DNA of 64,000 nt. Origin: Turritopsis dohrnii (taxonomy: Eukaryota > Cnidaria > Hydrozoa > Anthoathecata > Oceaniidae). The notes beneath the pieces were generated by a model. The model saw nothing but the letters and a program-made list of their open reading frames with translations. It was not told the origin of the DNA and ran no database searches. The translations under genes were made by a program, and so were the position numbers. Location: NCBI GenBank assembly GCA_027922465.2, contig BQMF02000500.1, positions 62,001 to 126,000 of the forward strand, read 5' to 3'. Below are positions 10,429 through 21,689 of this stretch, in pieces (within the stretch, counting starts at the first letter, position 1; the number at the start of each line of letters is the position of its first letter).

Positions 10429-11465
10429 TCATAAAGTTATAATGCCATTATCAGTAGCACTTGCTTCAGATTCTACAGTTTTCATAGTTTGCGAGGCGTC
10501 TGTTTCACCATTCATGACATGAATACTTTCATCTTATTGAAACAAAAAAAACAAATAGTAAGGAAATCTGTCAATCTGTACAAACGAATATTTCGACAAA
10601 TACAGATTACGAGAGTAAATCTTAAAGATGACAAAAACAGTTACCCATAACTTTTCGTGACTTTGCCGCATTTTCGTTACAAGACCTTCGGTAACATTGC
10701 TTCTTTTCTTTTCTGTCACGCTTTTTGGGTAGCTTAAAAATCCCTTCTTCTTCACGTCTTCCAGAAACATTGTCTCCATCTACAGCATAAAGTTCAAGCA
10801 CTGGATAGAGAATTCTCTCTATCAAGTTGGATGAAACAAGATCTAACTCTACTGCTATTGATAATCGATTATTCTTATTGCCAAAGTTCCGTTGATATCC
10901 ACGACGTGACTCACTAGCGATCCAGTACCGAATATCGCATAGGTCGTTTTCAGTAAATTGCCTGAAGAAAACTCCTGTCATCATTCCATATCCAAACATG
11001 CAGGAATATGCACCACAATCATGACCATTTCTTTGTTGACAAATATTTGGCGACAAGAATCTCCATTCATTGGCATTCAAAGATAAACCTTGTCACGACG
11101 CTGCATAATTTAGAAATGAAAAAACGATGGAATGGACTTCAGGTACAATTTTTGACAGGGAAACACAATGACAAATGATTTTTCTTTTCGGATACACACC
11201 CACGATTGACCAGTGATGGCTGCTAGAAGTTGATTTTTCATGGACTGGAATTAGAACGACATCACTTGCTAAAATGTTCATGTTGATAATGGTATGTATT
11301 TTGTTTGATTCTCTGCTCTGCTCTATACAAGTAAAGAAATTGCTGCTGCAACAATAAACTATTAAATTCCACTTTGGCTTTTGGTTTTCTAAAAAACTGT
11401 CAATGATATCGCCATTTATCCAGTTTTTATGACACAAAGTTCGTAAGTCATGATTGCTGATGATG
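10429..11465 (-). pseudogene. Ulp1/SENP-type cysteine protease domain (C48), C-terminal part of transposon gene
   Basis: Order: LRTLCHKNWINGDIIDSFL (Ulp1 entry motif), VLIPVH, HHWSIVGVYP (catalytic His), then QQRNGHDCGAYSC (oxyanion Gln and nucleophile Cys). The Asp usually in a D-S-L motif is Val here (HCVSLS), so the triad is incomplete. An in-frame TGA at 11093-11095 interrupts the domain; reading continues in the same frame. After RKVMG a GTAACT donor leads to a last exon at 10532-10429 (ESIHVMNGETDAS, stop), with phases agreeing. Ulp1-like domains remove SUMO or related modifiers and occur in several eukaryotic DNA-transposon families. Confidence 0.7.
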
Positions 11466-12450
11466 CACGATCAATGAGAATGTCTCCAAACCAAATTTGT
11501 TCCAATATCTTCTTTTCATCGGATGAGACCCGCCAAAGATCATAAACACTATTTTCATCATCTTCTGTATGGACATCTTCACGCAAATAGAATAGCATAT
11601 GGGTCGTTCTCATAAAATTCTCTTCCGCCAGAAACTTTCTACTTTTTTTTGTTACTTTGGTATCGTCATACAATGTAGTGTTTTCTTTTGAAAACAAGGT
11701 CGTGAAATAATGGCCTTCTGCGTCTTCCCCGTAGTGGTGTATTGTAGCAAACAATTTGTATTTCCATGTTTTCTGGTGTTTTGGTTCTTTACAGCATACC
11801 TGCAGCAGCAATTCCTCTTCAACTGCAACCTCAGTCTGGATTTTGTTTCCATTTCCATTTCTCCGATCAGTGTGTACAACAAATAACGTAGGAGCATCCA
11901 ACATAACCCACAATTCAAGATACTTTTTTTCGCTGTCGTCAGCATTATCTGAACACTTGCAAGTGATACCACGTGGTTCAAATGAGTAGTTACAGTATGC
12001 TGAATTCCACAATAAAGACGATATTGACAAAGGATATTGACTTGGGAAAACATTGGTTTTATACGAAGCTACTTCCTCAACCTCGCCCCTTAATTCTCCG
12101 CATTGCTTACACATGGTAATACACCCGACGTTAAACATCACAGAAAATTGGAACTTGATATTGCCATGGTATTTTTCAATCAAATAATTCAACAGCTTTC
12201 CGTAGATTTCTAAAGGATCGTGTTGTTCTCCTTTTACCACATTCATTCCCAACATCAAAGCTAGATTAGACCAGGGACTCAATTCTCTCAGCTGGTTGTG
12301 CATTGGAAGTGCTTGTCCTCGCTGGGATAACTCTTGAGAAATCAACACGAGTACATCCATCAGAGGGTCATCTATGAAACTACTCATAAGTGTTATTAAC
12401 GGCGTGCCACACAAAACCTGCAAAACGGAATTTAACCAGCAATTTTGATA
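11416..12450 (-). pseudogene. ubiquitin-specific protease (USP/UCH-like) domain of transposon gene
   Basis: The Cys box NCWLNSVLQVLCGTPL begins at about 12444 (catalytic Cys codon 12439-12441), one frame off the preceding PHD segment because of a small indel in an AT run at about 12450-12460. QHDPLEI is the expected helix motif, a CxxC pair (TMCKQCGEL) suits the zinc ribbon of the fingers region, and the His box is IHHYGxDAEGHYFTTLF followed by LYDDTKV. The domain is about 330 residues, the usual size. It would cleave ubiquitin. It sits between the PHD finger and Ulp1; a further frameshift separates it from Ulp1 near 11460. Confidence 0.7.
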
Positions 12451-13226
12451 TATATATTTTGAAACCCTCGCATCGATGCATTTGAGGATGGAAAGCTAAT
12501 TTTAACTCTTTTTCTTTCTTCTGTCGGTTGCCATTGGATAGCTCGTTTCTCTTCATCTGTTTTTATCTTCCAACTATCATGTAACGCTTTGACATCATTG
12601 TGCATTCCTGGACGCATACTATCAACAGCATGATAACTCAAATATCTTAAGAACGGAATGATTTTAATCTCAACACATGTAACACAGTGAAAAAAGCTAG
12701 CAGCCGTTACATACAAGTAATCCACATTGATGCAGTCGCAATGGTACCAATACGAACAAAGATCACAGCAAACCCAATATTCTGATTTATTTTTCTCACC
12801 GTTACACACAATGCACTCCTCATAGTTTTGTTTGTTCTCCCCATTCGCCATTTTATAGAAGTTCATTTTTTGTTTCTTGTTCCGTTTATTCCAGGCGGTT
12901 TTCAAATTCTGTTCGCATACTTTTGGTGTTGTACTAATAGTCTTCCATGTCTTCCAGTTCTTAATGGTGAATATTCTGAACGCCTTCTGTCCCAACCAAG
13001 AACGATCTGTTTTATCTTGCTCTAGGCTAAGAAGGCTACGCTTTCGTTTACAGTTGAAAGACCGATAGTAGCCAGTTCGATGTTTAGCTTTATGTTTGTC
13101 ACTTTTCCTTCCTTTCGACCATCCTTCATTTATGTCTTTGTAATTCACCTTCGATGTATTTGGTTCAAATACCGGGACTTTACCAGCACCTTTGACCATT
13201 CCATCAAAAAATGTCTTTGTTGCCAC
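12432..13226 (-). pseudogene. PHD-finger segment of transposon gene
   Basis: C4HC3 pattern: CIVCNGE, then CCDLC, YHCDC and HCVTC with normal spacing, at roughly residues 135-182 of this block. It begins with FFDGMVKGAGKVPVF, which continues the transposase C-terminus after a frameshift in a six-T run (minus strand) near 13212. It ends GFQNIY just before the USP Cys box. PHD fingers read histone-tail or other modifications; within a transposon this could influence target choice, which is inference. Confidence 0.7.
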
Positions 13227-14195
13227 TGAAGATCGTTGTAGGTTTGTTCCACAAAATGGGGAATAGGCTGTCTCAAGCCAACATTCCTCTTCAAGTTGGC
13301 AAAGAATTCCTCAATCTGGCCACTCGTCAAATTTTCCATTGTATGAAGAATTGAAACGATTTAGGTTGCCCAAACACAGGTTCGACCATAACGTAGCGGT
13401 CGGCAACTTGTACTGCATATATCTTCAAAATAAGACGGAAGATAATGAGGATTTACTGGCAAGTTGCTTTCATCGTTCTTGATATCATCTTGACTGCTGA
13501 ATACGTTTTGCCAATAGTTGTTCATTTCCGTTCCTTTTCCATTGCCAGAGCCTTTCATCAAAAAAGAAGCAATCTGGCTGTCTTCAACATGGAAGTTGCC
13601 GGACAGATTTTCTACTTCCTTCAACTCTTCTTCAAGAAATTGACACTGGTGCACCTTCAGTTGAAGTTGAGTCAAAGCTTTATCAATGTCTGGTTTGATG
13701 AATCTATTTTGGAATACTTTTCTTCCTATGATGACCAATTGCTTCAGTTCTCCCAAATATCGACACTCTATCATCCGGGAAAACCATTGCATGCACAGCT
13801 GTCTTGTTTCTGTCTTGCTAGCTTTGTCTTTAGCACCCAAGCATTTGTCTAACTTCCGACGATTTAATTTCATCATGTGGGAATAGCAGATGTGTATTAT
13901 AGTTGCATTTAAATCAGCTTGGCTGGCATTTCCATTTATGATGCGAAATGTTCTGTTGATGTAACTATGTAAAGTTTCTTTAGAAAATTCGGACAAGCAA
14001 GCCAATATTATCGACAAGGAATAATCAGTCATAATTAGTCTCGGGATTGAAATTTTTCCATTGAATATAATTTTTTCTTTTTCATGCAGGTTGATAAGGA
14101 AAGAACACAATGATTCTACATTATGACAGCTAGTTAAATATTGTGCTGCTGGGAGTGGTGGAGCTTTTCCATAAGGGTGTCGAATACACACGGAG
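13145..14195 (-). pseudogene. MULE-like DDE transposase, C-terminal half
   Basis: Begins directly at the inner edge of the Helitron pair with SVCIRHPYG, continuing the frame that stops at 16046. Shows PLPAAQYLTS, LIMTDYSLSI (second catalytic Asp), and CYSHMMK, a Cys/His motif like the MULE C-x-H segment. After one TAA at 13361-13363 the same frame continues with TSGQIEEFFANLKRN, whose E probably is the third acidic residue. The family call rests on this pattern; KDZ-type elements are an alternative. Confidence 0.6.
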
Positions 14196-15208
14196 TCTAT
14201 ATATTAATAGCCGATTCTCTGTCTGTCTGTTTATTTGTTTGTTTGTTTGTTTGTTTGTAAGTCACGCAAAAGGGTAGATTGAGTTGTGAGCGAAATTATT
14301 TCTTTTTTTGTGTGCGACGTGAGTATGAAGCAAATACATTGCAACCCCAATCGAATGTGACTTTTTTTGGCTGATGAACTAATAGGAATAACGTTTTGCT
14401 TTTATTATTATGTCAGTTTTATATTCCACGTTGACTTGGCTTTGAAAACAATACATCAACTAAAAACTAACTGATTAAACATTTTGGACAAAAAGCAGCA
14501 GTGGCAGAACGTGGCAGCATGTGCGGTTTGCCAGTGTATCTTAACGCTTTCCTGACTGTCTGAGACGGGTGAACTTTTTTCGAACAATCAAAATGTTTAA
14601 AAACCGATAGGTAAAAAAAAGAGAATCATGAAACAAAATTTTTTTTTTTTGCTTTTGTCTTAATAGTTGTCTTAATTTCTTTTAATCGATTTCTTTTAAT
14701 CTATTTTAATCTGATCGAACGTTTTTTATTCAATTCATTCATTTAGCACGTGCATTTTTTTCTCCTCACGTGTGATCTTTTTAAGAACAGAAACCATTTT
14801 TTCACCTACTTCTGACAGCACCCATGTTAGAGCGCGTAAAACAAAAACTAACAATAAGTTGAAAAGTTTTTCTTTCTGCGTTTTGATTGAATTGTTAAAC
14901 TGATACTTGACTGGTTTAAAATCGTAAATAAAAACCACGTGAAGGTCACGTTCGGAATGCATTGTGTAAAGCAAGAAAGTCGACTGAAATTTTAAATGCG
15001 ACTGCGACAATGAACGGCTGAGTTAAGAACATGCAAGATTTGAAACACCAGGAACGTATTTCTATTAACGTGCAAACGAGCTTTATTAAGCGACAAAGCC
15101 AGCAGCAAAGGAATTCTTATCGCTGGTGTTAAGTGCAATAATTTGGAGCAGGTGGTGATACAACGCAGGCTGAACATGAGCGGCGAGCGACGCCGCCTTG
15201 GCGGCTAG
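14196..15208 (+). mobile_element. non-autonomous Helitron, copy 2
   Basis: Starts TCTATATATTAATAGCC and ends with the hairpin GCCGCCTTGGCGGC followed by CTAG at 15205-15208. Matches copies 1 and 3 in the left about 600 bp; the right part (about 14830-15180) is specific to this copy. Preceded by G rather than the usual A. The next Helitron starts at the very next base, giving a head-to-tail pair. Confidence 0.8.
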
Positions 15209-16045
15209 TCTATATATTAATAGCCGATTCTCCGTCTGTCTGTTTGTAAGTCACGCAAAATGGTAGATTGAGTTGTGAGCGAAATTATTTCTTTTTTTGT
15301 GTGCGACGTGAGTTCGAAACAAATACATTGCAACCCCAATCGAAGGTGACTTTTTTTTGCTGGTGAACCGATAGACATAACGTTTTGTTTTTATTATTAT
15401 TGTTAGTTTTATATTCCAAGGACTACGTTGGCTTTGAAAACAATACATCAACTAAATACGAAACTAACTGATTTAACAGTTTGGACAAAAAACAACAGTG
15501 GCAGAACGTGGCAGCATGTTTGCCAGTGTATCCTAATGTATCCTTGCCTGACTGTCTGAGACGGGTAAACTTTGTTTCGAGCAATCAAAATGTTTAAAAA
15601 CCGATAAGTAAAAAAAGGCTATCATGAAACAAAATATTTTCTGCTTTTCTTTTAATAATTTAATTTCTTTTTTTAATTGTTATACGCTTCAGATTGAACG
15701 TTTTTTTATTCACTTTATTCATTTAGCACGTGCCTTTTTTCTCTCCTCCCGTGTGATCTTTTTAAGAAGAGTAACCATTTTCGCCTTATGTTTGATAGCA
15801 CCCATGTTAGAGCGCGTAACTTCTTTAAAACAAAAGCTAATAGAAAGTTGAAGTTTTCTCTCTCTACGTTTTGAGTGTATTGTTACACTGATAAAAGATT
15901 GGTTTTTCCAGAGGTTGTGACTTCGAACCTGCTTCTGGTTGAACACAAGTTGTACGAGCCGTCTATAAGGAAATTTGACGTTTACTGATACAGTGATACA
16001 GAGCAGGTGGACATGGGCGGCGAGCGACGCCGCCTTGGCGGCTAG
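15209..16045 (+). mobile_element. non-autonomous Helitron, copy 3
   Basis: Starts with TCTATATATTAATAGCC immediately after the CTAG of copy 2 and ends GACGCCGCCTTGGCGGCTAG before T at 16046. Its interior follows copy 1 closely. Together copies 2 and 3 are inserted in the transposase frame of the surrounding composite transposon without losing or adding host bases. Confidence 0.85.
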
Positions 16046-17125
16046 TATAACAATATTCTTTTAAAGTCTTTAGACTCCATTGTAACATTGTCTGTTGCGT
16101 CGATATAAATGATGTCGTGTGTGCATATTTTGTGATATAAGCGAATCAACCTTTCCGTATTAAGTACTAATCGTAGGTCTGGAGAAACGGATATACTTTG
16201 TACATAACCCAGTAATTTCCTGTTCTCTTTATTTTTCTTTGCTAACGTTTCATCTTCATGCTTGATCATGTCTTGTACTTTCCGAATTTCTTGATGTAGA
16301 AAGTTCTTTTTGCGGTATCTAGACGTAACCTCACTTTTGATTTGTTGCAAAACTTTTGGTGTTGTCCCTGATTCTTGTCTGTTTCCTGCTGCAAAGACAT
16401 CAGGAGGGATACCACTTAAACGCTCACCATAAATCTTTGAGGGCGGGGTCTTTAAGTTCTTTTCGAAATAATCCTTTAAAGTGGATCTTTCTGTACCTTT
16501 TATATGATCCGCATATACGTTTTTGATATCATGCAAAGCACTACCTTCAAACTTGATCTCAACCACATCACTGTTGTGAGTTTGAATTTTCAACGAAGCT
16601 TTAACTGGACATTCAGGGCGCTTGCATTTAAAATATCCGATCCAAAATATGGATATTTTCTTCCTTGAATCCCGTTTTTTCATTCGCTGGTGTTTACAGA
16701 TGAAGTTACAGTACGGATTGTGAACCTTTAGCAGGCTTGCAAATAGTCTATTGTATCCCTTTCCAAACAACCGACAACTCCTTTTGCTTATGATAGGTAA
16801 TCGCCGCCAATTCGAACATTCTTCCCTTAACGCGGAGAGAGGTAATTCAAAGCGAAATATTCCATCTTGTGGTATGTTACTTCTTGTCATTAAATCGGCT
16901 GTCTGTTTATCTATACCAACTTTATCTAAAAAACTTGTACTTTGATTGATGCTATCTGATTTTTCTCCTGTTTCTAATTCACTCTCTACGTCACTATTCT
17001 CGTTTGAATTGACTGGTTCTGGATTTCTGTCAAGTACATTTGTGTTTGGGACTCTTTGTTTTTTTTCCAGGGTATTTAGCAACCTCAAGAGCTCTCTTCC
17101 TAGTTCAACAGTAATTTTGGCACAT
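16046..17125 (-). pseudogene. MULE-like transposase, N-terminal half
   Basis: Frame ITVELGRELLRLLNTLEKK through FKRILLY. Contains a Cys/His segment (CNFICKHQR then FKCKRPECPV and a later ALHDIKNV) like the WRKY/FLYWCH-type zinc fingers in front of MULE transposases, then DIIYIDATDNV, the first catalytic Asp block. It is cut at 16046 by the Helitron pair and resumes at 14195. A one-base frame change near 17110 separates it from the preceding charged exon. Confidence 0.6.
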
Positions 17126-17905
17126 ATATGTTTGCAGCCATGTTTGTAAGTATTTCAGTAGGTTTTGCAAGGGTTTGTTCATTGTCAGCATCTTCGTCTT
17201 TCTCATTTTCTTGCTCTTTTTCTTGTTTTTTTTTATTGTTTTGTTTCTCTTCTTCATTTATTTTCTCTTGCCACAACTGTTTATGCTCTGTTTCCTTCTT
17301 GTTTTCTTCTTTTTCGCTTTCAAACGACAAATGGTTGTTATTTCTTTTTCTTTGTTCTATTTTCTCCTTTCTGCTTTTATCTTTCAACTTTTCTGCGTCA
17401 TCGTTTTCTTTCTCCCGCTCTTTTGTTCCCTTTTCTTCTTGCTCTTCCCCGCAGGATCCTCTCTCTTCTGGTCGTTCTTTGTTTACCTCTACTTCTCCAT
17501 GTCTTTTCCCTCCATTGTCGTTTTGTTTTTCAGTTTCCTCCAAGTTTGCATTCCTATTTAATTTCTCTACTTCATGAGGCCTCTCATTTTTTCGTTCTTT
17601 TTCTTGTCCTTTTTCGTCTTGCTCTACTATCCGAGTAACTTCTCCCAGGTCAATCACATCTACTTCCTTAGATGCGATGTTACGTTTAAAATGATCTTTT
17701 AGACATTTAACTTTCTTACTTGCAGGTCTTTTAATACCAAAGTACTTGCCAGCAATTTTTATCCAAACTGCGGCACTCAATTCTTGATAAAAATCGTTGG
17801 TGTATTCTTTTACATAACTTTTCAGTCTGGCTTCGTCAATAGCACATCCACTTTTTCTTATCTTTTTTGGGCGTCCCGAATGGCTGCCGTTAGCTATATT
17901 TGAAA
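17100..17905 (-). pseudogene. charged N-terminal exon of the composite transposon gene
   Basis: Opens at a splice acceptor (TTGTAG at 17906) with SNIANGSHSGRPKKIRKSG, followed by a globular part (WIKIAGKYFGIK) and a long Glu/Lys/Asn low-complexity region, probably coiled coil. A candidate preceding exon ends at a GTAAGG donor at 18369 and its phase fits (HVEVK then VSNIA). No known domain. Confidence 0.45.
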
Positions 17906-17951
17906 CTACAAGTAAAAACACGTTTAATTTTGCTATGCAATACGGACCCAA

Positions 17952-19088
17952 TTTTCAGACCTGTCATCTTGAATTATCAAGGGACTGGAAAAAAGTTTAA
18001 AAGTTAAAAAGTTAAAAAAAGAGAGCCAAATGCAACGACAATAACAATAGCGTAAAAAATATTTTGAAACAAAAATGAAGATGCTTCTAACCTTTCTGAT
18101 CATTGTTGATTATATTCGATGACTTCACATCTTTTACACAATTTTACTTACAAAAAACTGAAACAAATCAAAAGTCTGCACTTGGAATGGATTGTCATGG
18201 TAACAAGTGACTAAGACTCGTTTTAGAACTTTCCCTGCTCATGTTGTGAACGAGATGATGTTAAATTTAAAACCTTAAATTAATTCTATTCATATTAAAT
18301 TATTAATATATAACTAACTTATTGCCAAATTAAATGCTATGTCAAAAAAGTAAAAATTGTATCCTTACCTTTTACTTCCACGTGCGAATCGATCGAATAA
18401 AAACAAGATTCGCAAAAATGCGACTATATATTTCCCCAAAGTTGCAAAAATCGTGTGTACACTGATAACCATAAGAAAAATGGTACAGCTACAATGGTAA
18501 AGCTACCATCAACTTGATACTCATATAAAAATGCTGTCCATACTGATCAGGGTGGAATTGAACTTAATACCACAAAAAAACTTATTTTGAACTTTATGAA
18601 AAGAGCATCAAATGATAAGGTTTCTCTCACAATTTTTGCCAATGTGTTAAAATGTGACTGAGAAGTTACTATGGACATCCTAATTAACATATGATCTTTA
18701 TTCCTGCAGAATACAAGTTTCCTATCCTTTACACACACAGGAAAAATATAATTCAATAGACCACTTGCTTTCTGTAACTCAGATGAAACTCTCTTACAAA
18801 ATTATACAATCAACTTTGTATAAAGGTTTACAAAAGAAGAAGAGAAAATTGTCAAACTTTGGAGTAGACATAAAAGCAAATATATAACTATCAATGGAAA
18901 TCAAAAACCAATCTTTACTAAAACATATTATAAGTAGCATTTCAAATTAGGAACAAAAAGAGTTATTTTCAAAAAAGAGAAGGCTTTAGAATGACAATTT
19001 GTCAAATTAAATTCAAGTATTCAGAATAAACATCTCTGATTCGAAAAAACATATTCACACACATTATTAATTTGATAAAAACAACCTT
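17952..19088. other. mostly non-coding; candidate first exon near 18370-18420
   Basis: Apart from the candidate exon (18369 to about 18423, minus) I see only AT-rich sequence. The first 150 bp contain short A-rich tandem stutters (AAAAGTTAAAAAGTTAAAAA at about 17995-18018). No promoter or transposon end was identified. Confidence 0.4.
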
Positions 19089-19090
19089 CC

Positions 19091-19255
19091 AGAGGCGTAG
19101 TTAAGGTCAGTCAAAAAAACCTGGAGGAGTTCAACATGATGATATTTCTTTTTAGTCATAAGTGCCGATTAGGTTACTTGCATGCTTTTCTTTTCTACCC
19201 TAAATGATTTAACTCTCCTCCACAAATTTTGACTGACCTCTGGCTACGCCTCTGC
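19091..19255. mobile_element. hAT-like foldback MITE
   Basis: Ends CAGAGGCGTAG and CTACGCCTCTG are inverted, and the arms continue with GGTCAGTCAAAA and GGAGGAG. Total length is about 165 bp. CAGAGGCGTAGCC-type ends are typical of hAT MITEs. CCTTC occurs on both flanks, part of a possibly eroded 8-bp duplication. Confidence 0.7.
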
Positions 19256-20950
19256 CTTCGTAAATCTCAAATGAAAACAAAATATTTTGGTAGTGAAAAT
19301 ATACATCCATAACCAAATCACTATATAGCTGGAATGTGTTTTAATTTACATTCATTGATTTGTAATGAAATTTGTCAGATATATTAACTTTTGCGAGACA
19401 GTATCAAAACAGCATACATGATCATGGAATTCATATGTTATTGTATCAAACGACTATCCAGGGAAGCACATTCAACCAGATTATTTCATGCTTGTTTACG
19501 TGTCTTGATCCTTTTAATTAAAATATACGTTTGGTTTTCTGAACATCTTTTTGCATATACGATATCACGTTTTTATTTGCAGTTTTTGTTATGTACTCTT
19601 TGAAATAAATAACTCTTTGTTCTCCACATAAAAAGGGTTTCCTTCATATGGCTGTACATGTGTTTTCAGTTGGACTACATCATTATATCAGGATGCAAAA
19701 TAAAAATAAATCTTCAGCCTAGCTTTTAATAATGAACTTTCAACTTTGCACTGAAATCACAGATTCAATGCTCTACTATTCCAAACATGTAATCACCATT
19801 CATCATAACGTTGTTATCAACAACAAAAACAAAACGTCTTTCTATGACATTGATATTGCTTTTTCTGTTTTTCTTGTGTTCATTCAAAATTTTTTATTCA
19901 AAAGTTTTTACAAAACATTAAGGAAAACAGTGAACTAAAACGACTTAATACCATCATTTAAAGCTTTATCTCTTGAATCATCCGAATCAAAGCATACAAA
20001 GCAAAACTCTTCCACTGTCCAACTGCACTGACTGAAAAGAAATGGCGCATTACTTCACTGAAGACTAGCCTCTATTCTTATCTACCTTTGCTAGCCCAAA
20101 TTTCAATACTGAACTGCGGCTATAAAAGTGAACGAGGAGGAGGAGAAGGAAATGCCGGTTTTAACATATATTTCGCCCCTATGGGGAAATATATAATAAA
20201 ATATAAGATCATACACAGGCAATGGATAGAAAACTGAATTGCAACCTAACCACGTGAAACGTACCACACCATGTACGTTCTATTTGATATCACGATCTGA
20301 GTAAACAACAGTGTTATAATAAAAACATATCTACCTGCTGCTCGATATCAATTGAATTTATTTCTGAAAAAGCTTAGTAATTAAAAACAAGAAGCCACAT
20401 GGCTTCATGACGTTTGCATATCCATCTTCAACAATACTCGTAAATTTTCAAGATAAAATATGATTTCGAAAAGCCCTACCTCAATTTTTATAAATTCTAA
20501 AAAACGACTGCCAATTTCAAAATCACCACCATCCAATGCTGCTGAGTGCAAATTCTTATGAAAATTGGAAAACTTTCGAAATGTTTCCAGCAGATCTGCC
20601 AAATTAATGGCCAAAAAAGAGCTCACACAGTAGTAAAAACTCATTTTTGCCTCCACGTTGTGCATCTCCAAAATTTACAACTTGCTGAAAGTATTTCCAA
20701 TTTAATTAATAATAATAACAACTTCAAAAACACTCCCACTCAAAGGAGGTATGTATCCTGCATTTAAAATGCACTGTGTCCTTTATTAAATAATTTGAGA
20801 AATTGCACAGAAAAGAAAGGGAGGCAGAAATGAATTCACTTGAAACTCTCATCTTTTTCTCTTTAATCAATGACTAAAATATCATTATTTTCAATATCAA
20901 TATCTTCTACATTAATAATACGGTAATACGGTAGCCCTTTTTGTAAATAG
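19256..20950. other. intergenic, nothing coding; short palindrome at 20166-20195
   Basis: No gene recognised. One strong hairpin at 20166-20195: ATATATTT and CCCC pair with GGGG and AAATATAT around a TAT loop. A (GAG)n-rich patch lies just before it at about 20136-20150. Confidence 0.4.
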
Positions 20951-20959
20951 CAACACAGG

Positions 20960-21680
20960 CTACTTTCAGTTGATACTTACAGGATTCTGGTTACACAAAG
21001 CAGCACAGGTTCTGACAATATCGTCGGCAAAGAAGCCACATTGTGAGAGATATACATTGTTTCTTTTAGGATATGAAAAAACTTCAGAAGAAATACAGAA
21101 TTTTAGCATGAGTTCTTCTTTTATTTGTATGACACAGTCAGTTATTACTTCATCTTCACGTTCAAGGAGATCAGAAAACTCACTGTCATTAGCTATGAAT
21201 TTATGAGAACTTTCATCACCATAGCAATCAGATAAAAGAGAAATGTGAAATCCCCACCAAGTACTTGATATGGTGTTGTGATGTTTGTAGTTTGAACAAG
21301 TAGCTTCTTCATTGGGAAGTGATGTTGGTCTTTTAATAAAAACTTATCAATAATCTTACGAGACTTATATTGACTGGTACTTGTAAAGATTATAGGCCAG
21401 TTATTTCTAATGGATTCTCTGGGAAGCCAAGCTACAAGTGCACCTCCTAACATCATCCACATTCCTTTCTTGTTTCCCCCCTCATGAATGGCACAAAGTT
21501 CTATTCTCCATTTGTAAATTTTTACTGTACTGTTACTTCAACCAATAACTGCACAATTTTTAACAATTTTCAACTGCAAAGATTCAGTAAGAGCAGAACA
21601 ACTTCGTTTATCAACACCAGAGATAATTAAACGCTGGAGAAGCGAATGTAAAAGTTTCCCCCATTGTCGGTATACCTAGT
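20960..21680 (-). pseudogene. unidentified coding remnant
   Basis: Protein-like minus-strand sequence in consecutive frames: LLHSLLQRLIISGVDKRSC, KIYKWRIELCAIHEGGNKKG, MWMMLGGALVAWLPRESI, then after a frameshift near 21225 SDCYGDESSHKF, SEFSDLLEREDEVITDC and YLSQCGFFADDIVRTCAALC. One in-frame stop near 21537. The length (over 220 residues), composition and continuity after a single frameshift argue for past coding. I do not recognise a family; it could be a decayed transposon protein or host gene. Confidence 0.4.
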
Positions 21681-21689
21681 CCTCCAACC

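Larger units (their letters stand above)
10429..18369 (-). mobile_element. decayed composite DNA transposon: MULE-like transposase + PHD + USP + Ulp1
   Basis: Minus-strand coding exons run from about 18369 to 10429, apparently one long transcript: basic/acidic N-terminal region, transposase, PHD finger, USP, Ulp1, short acidic tail. All parts are co-linear with gaps of a few bases, which points to one polyprotein-like gene broken by mutations rather than several genes. Disruptions: frameshifts near 17110, 13220, 12455 and 11460; stops at 13361 and 11093; two Helitrons at 14196-16045. I could not find terminal inverted repeats, so the boundaries are only those of the coding region. The macro-domain exons at 8563-10064 may extend it. 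Confidence 0.6.

Noticed and set aside
10622..13339. Separate genes for PHD, USP and Ulp1 proteins
   Set aside because: Domains follow each other with gaps of only a few bases and continuous motifs across frameshifts, more like one broken gene.
17128..17638. Long Ser/Phe-rich plus-strand frames
   Set aside because: They are antisense shadows of the Glu/Lys-rich minus-strand exon.
20166..20195. Rho-independent-style terminator
   Set aside because: The hairpin is AT-armed and no adjacent gene or prokaryotic context supports it.
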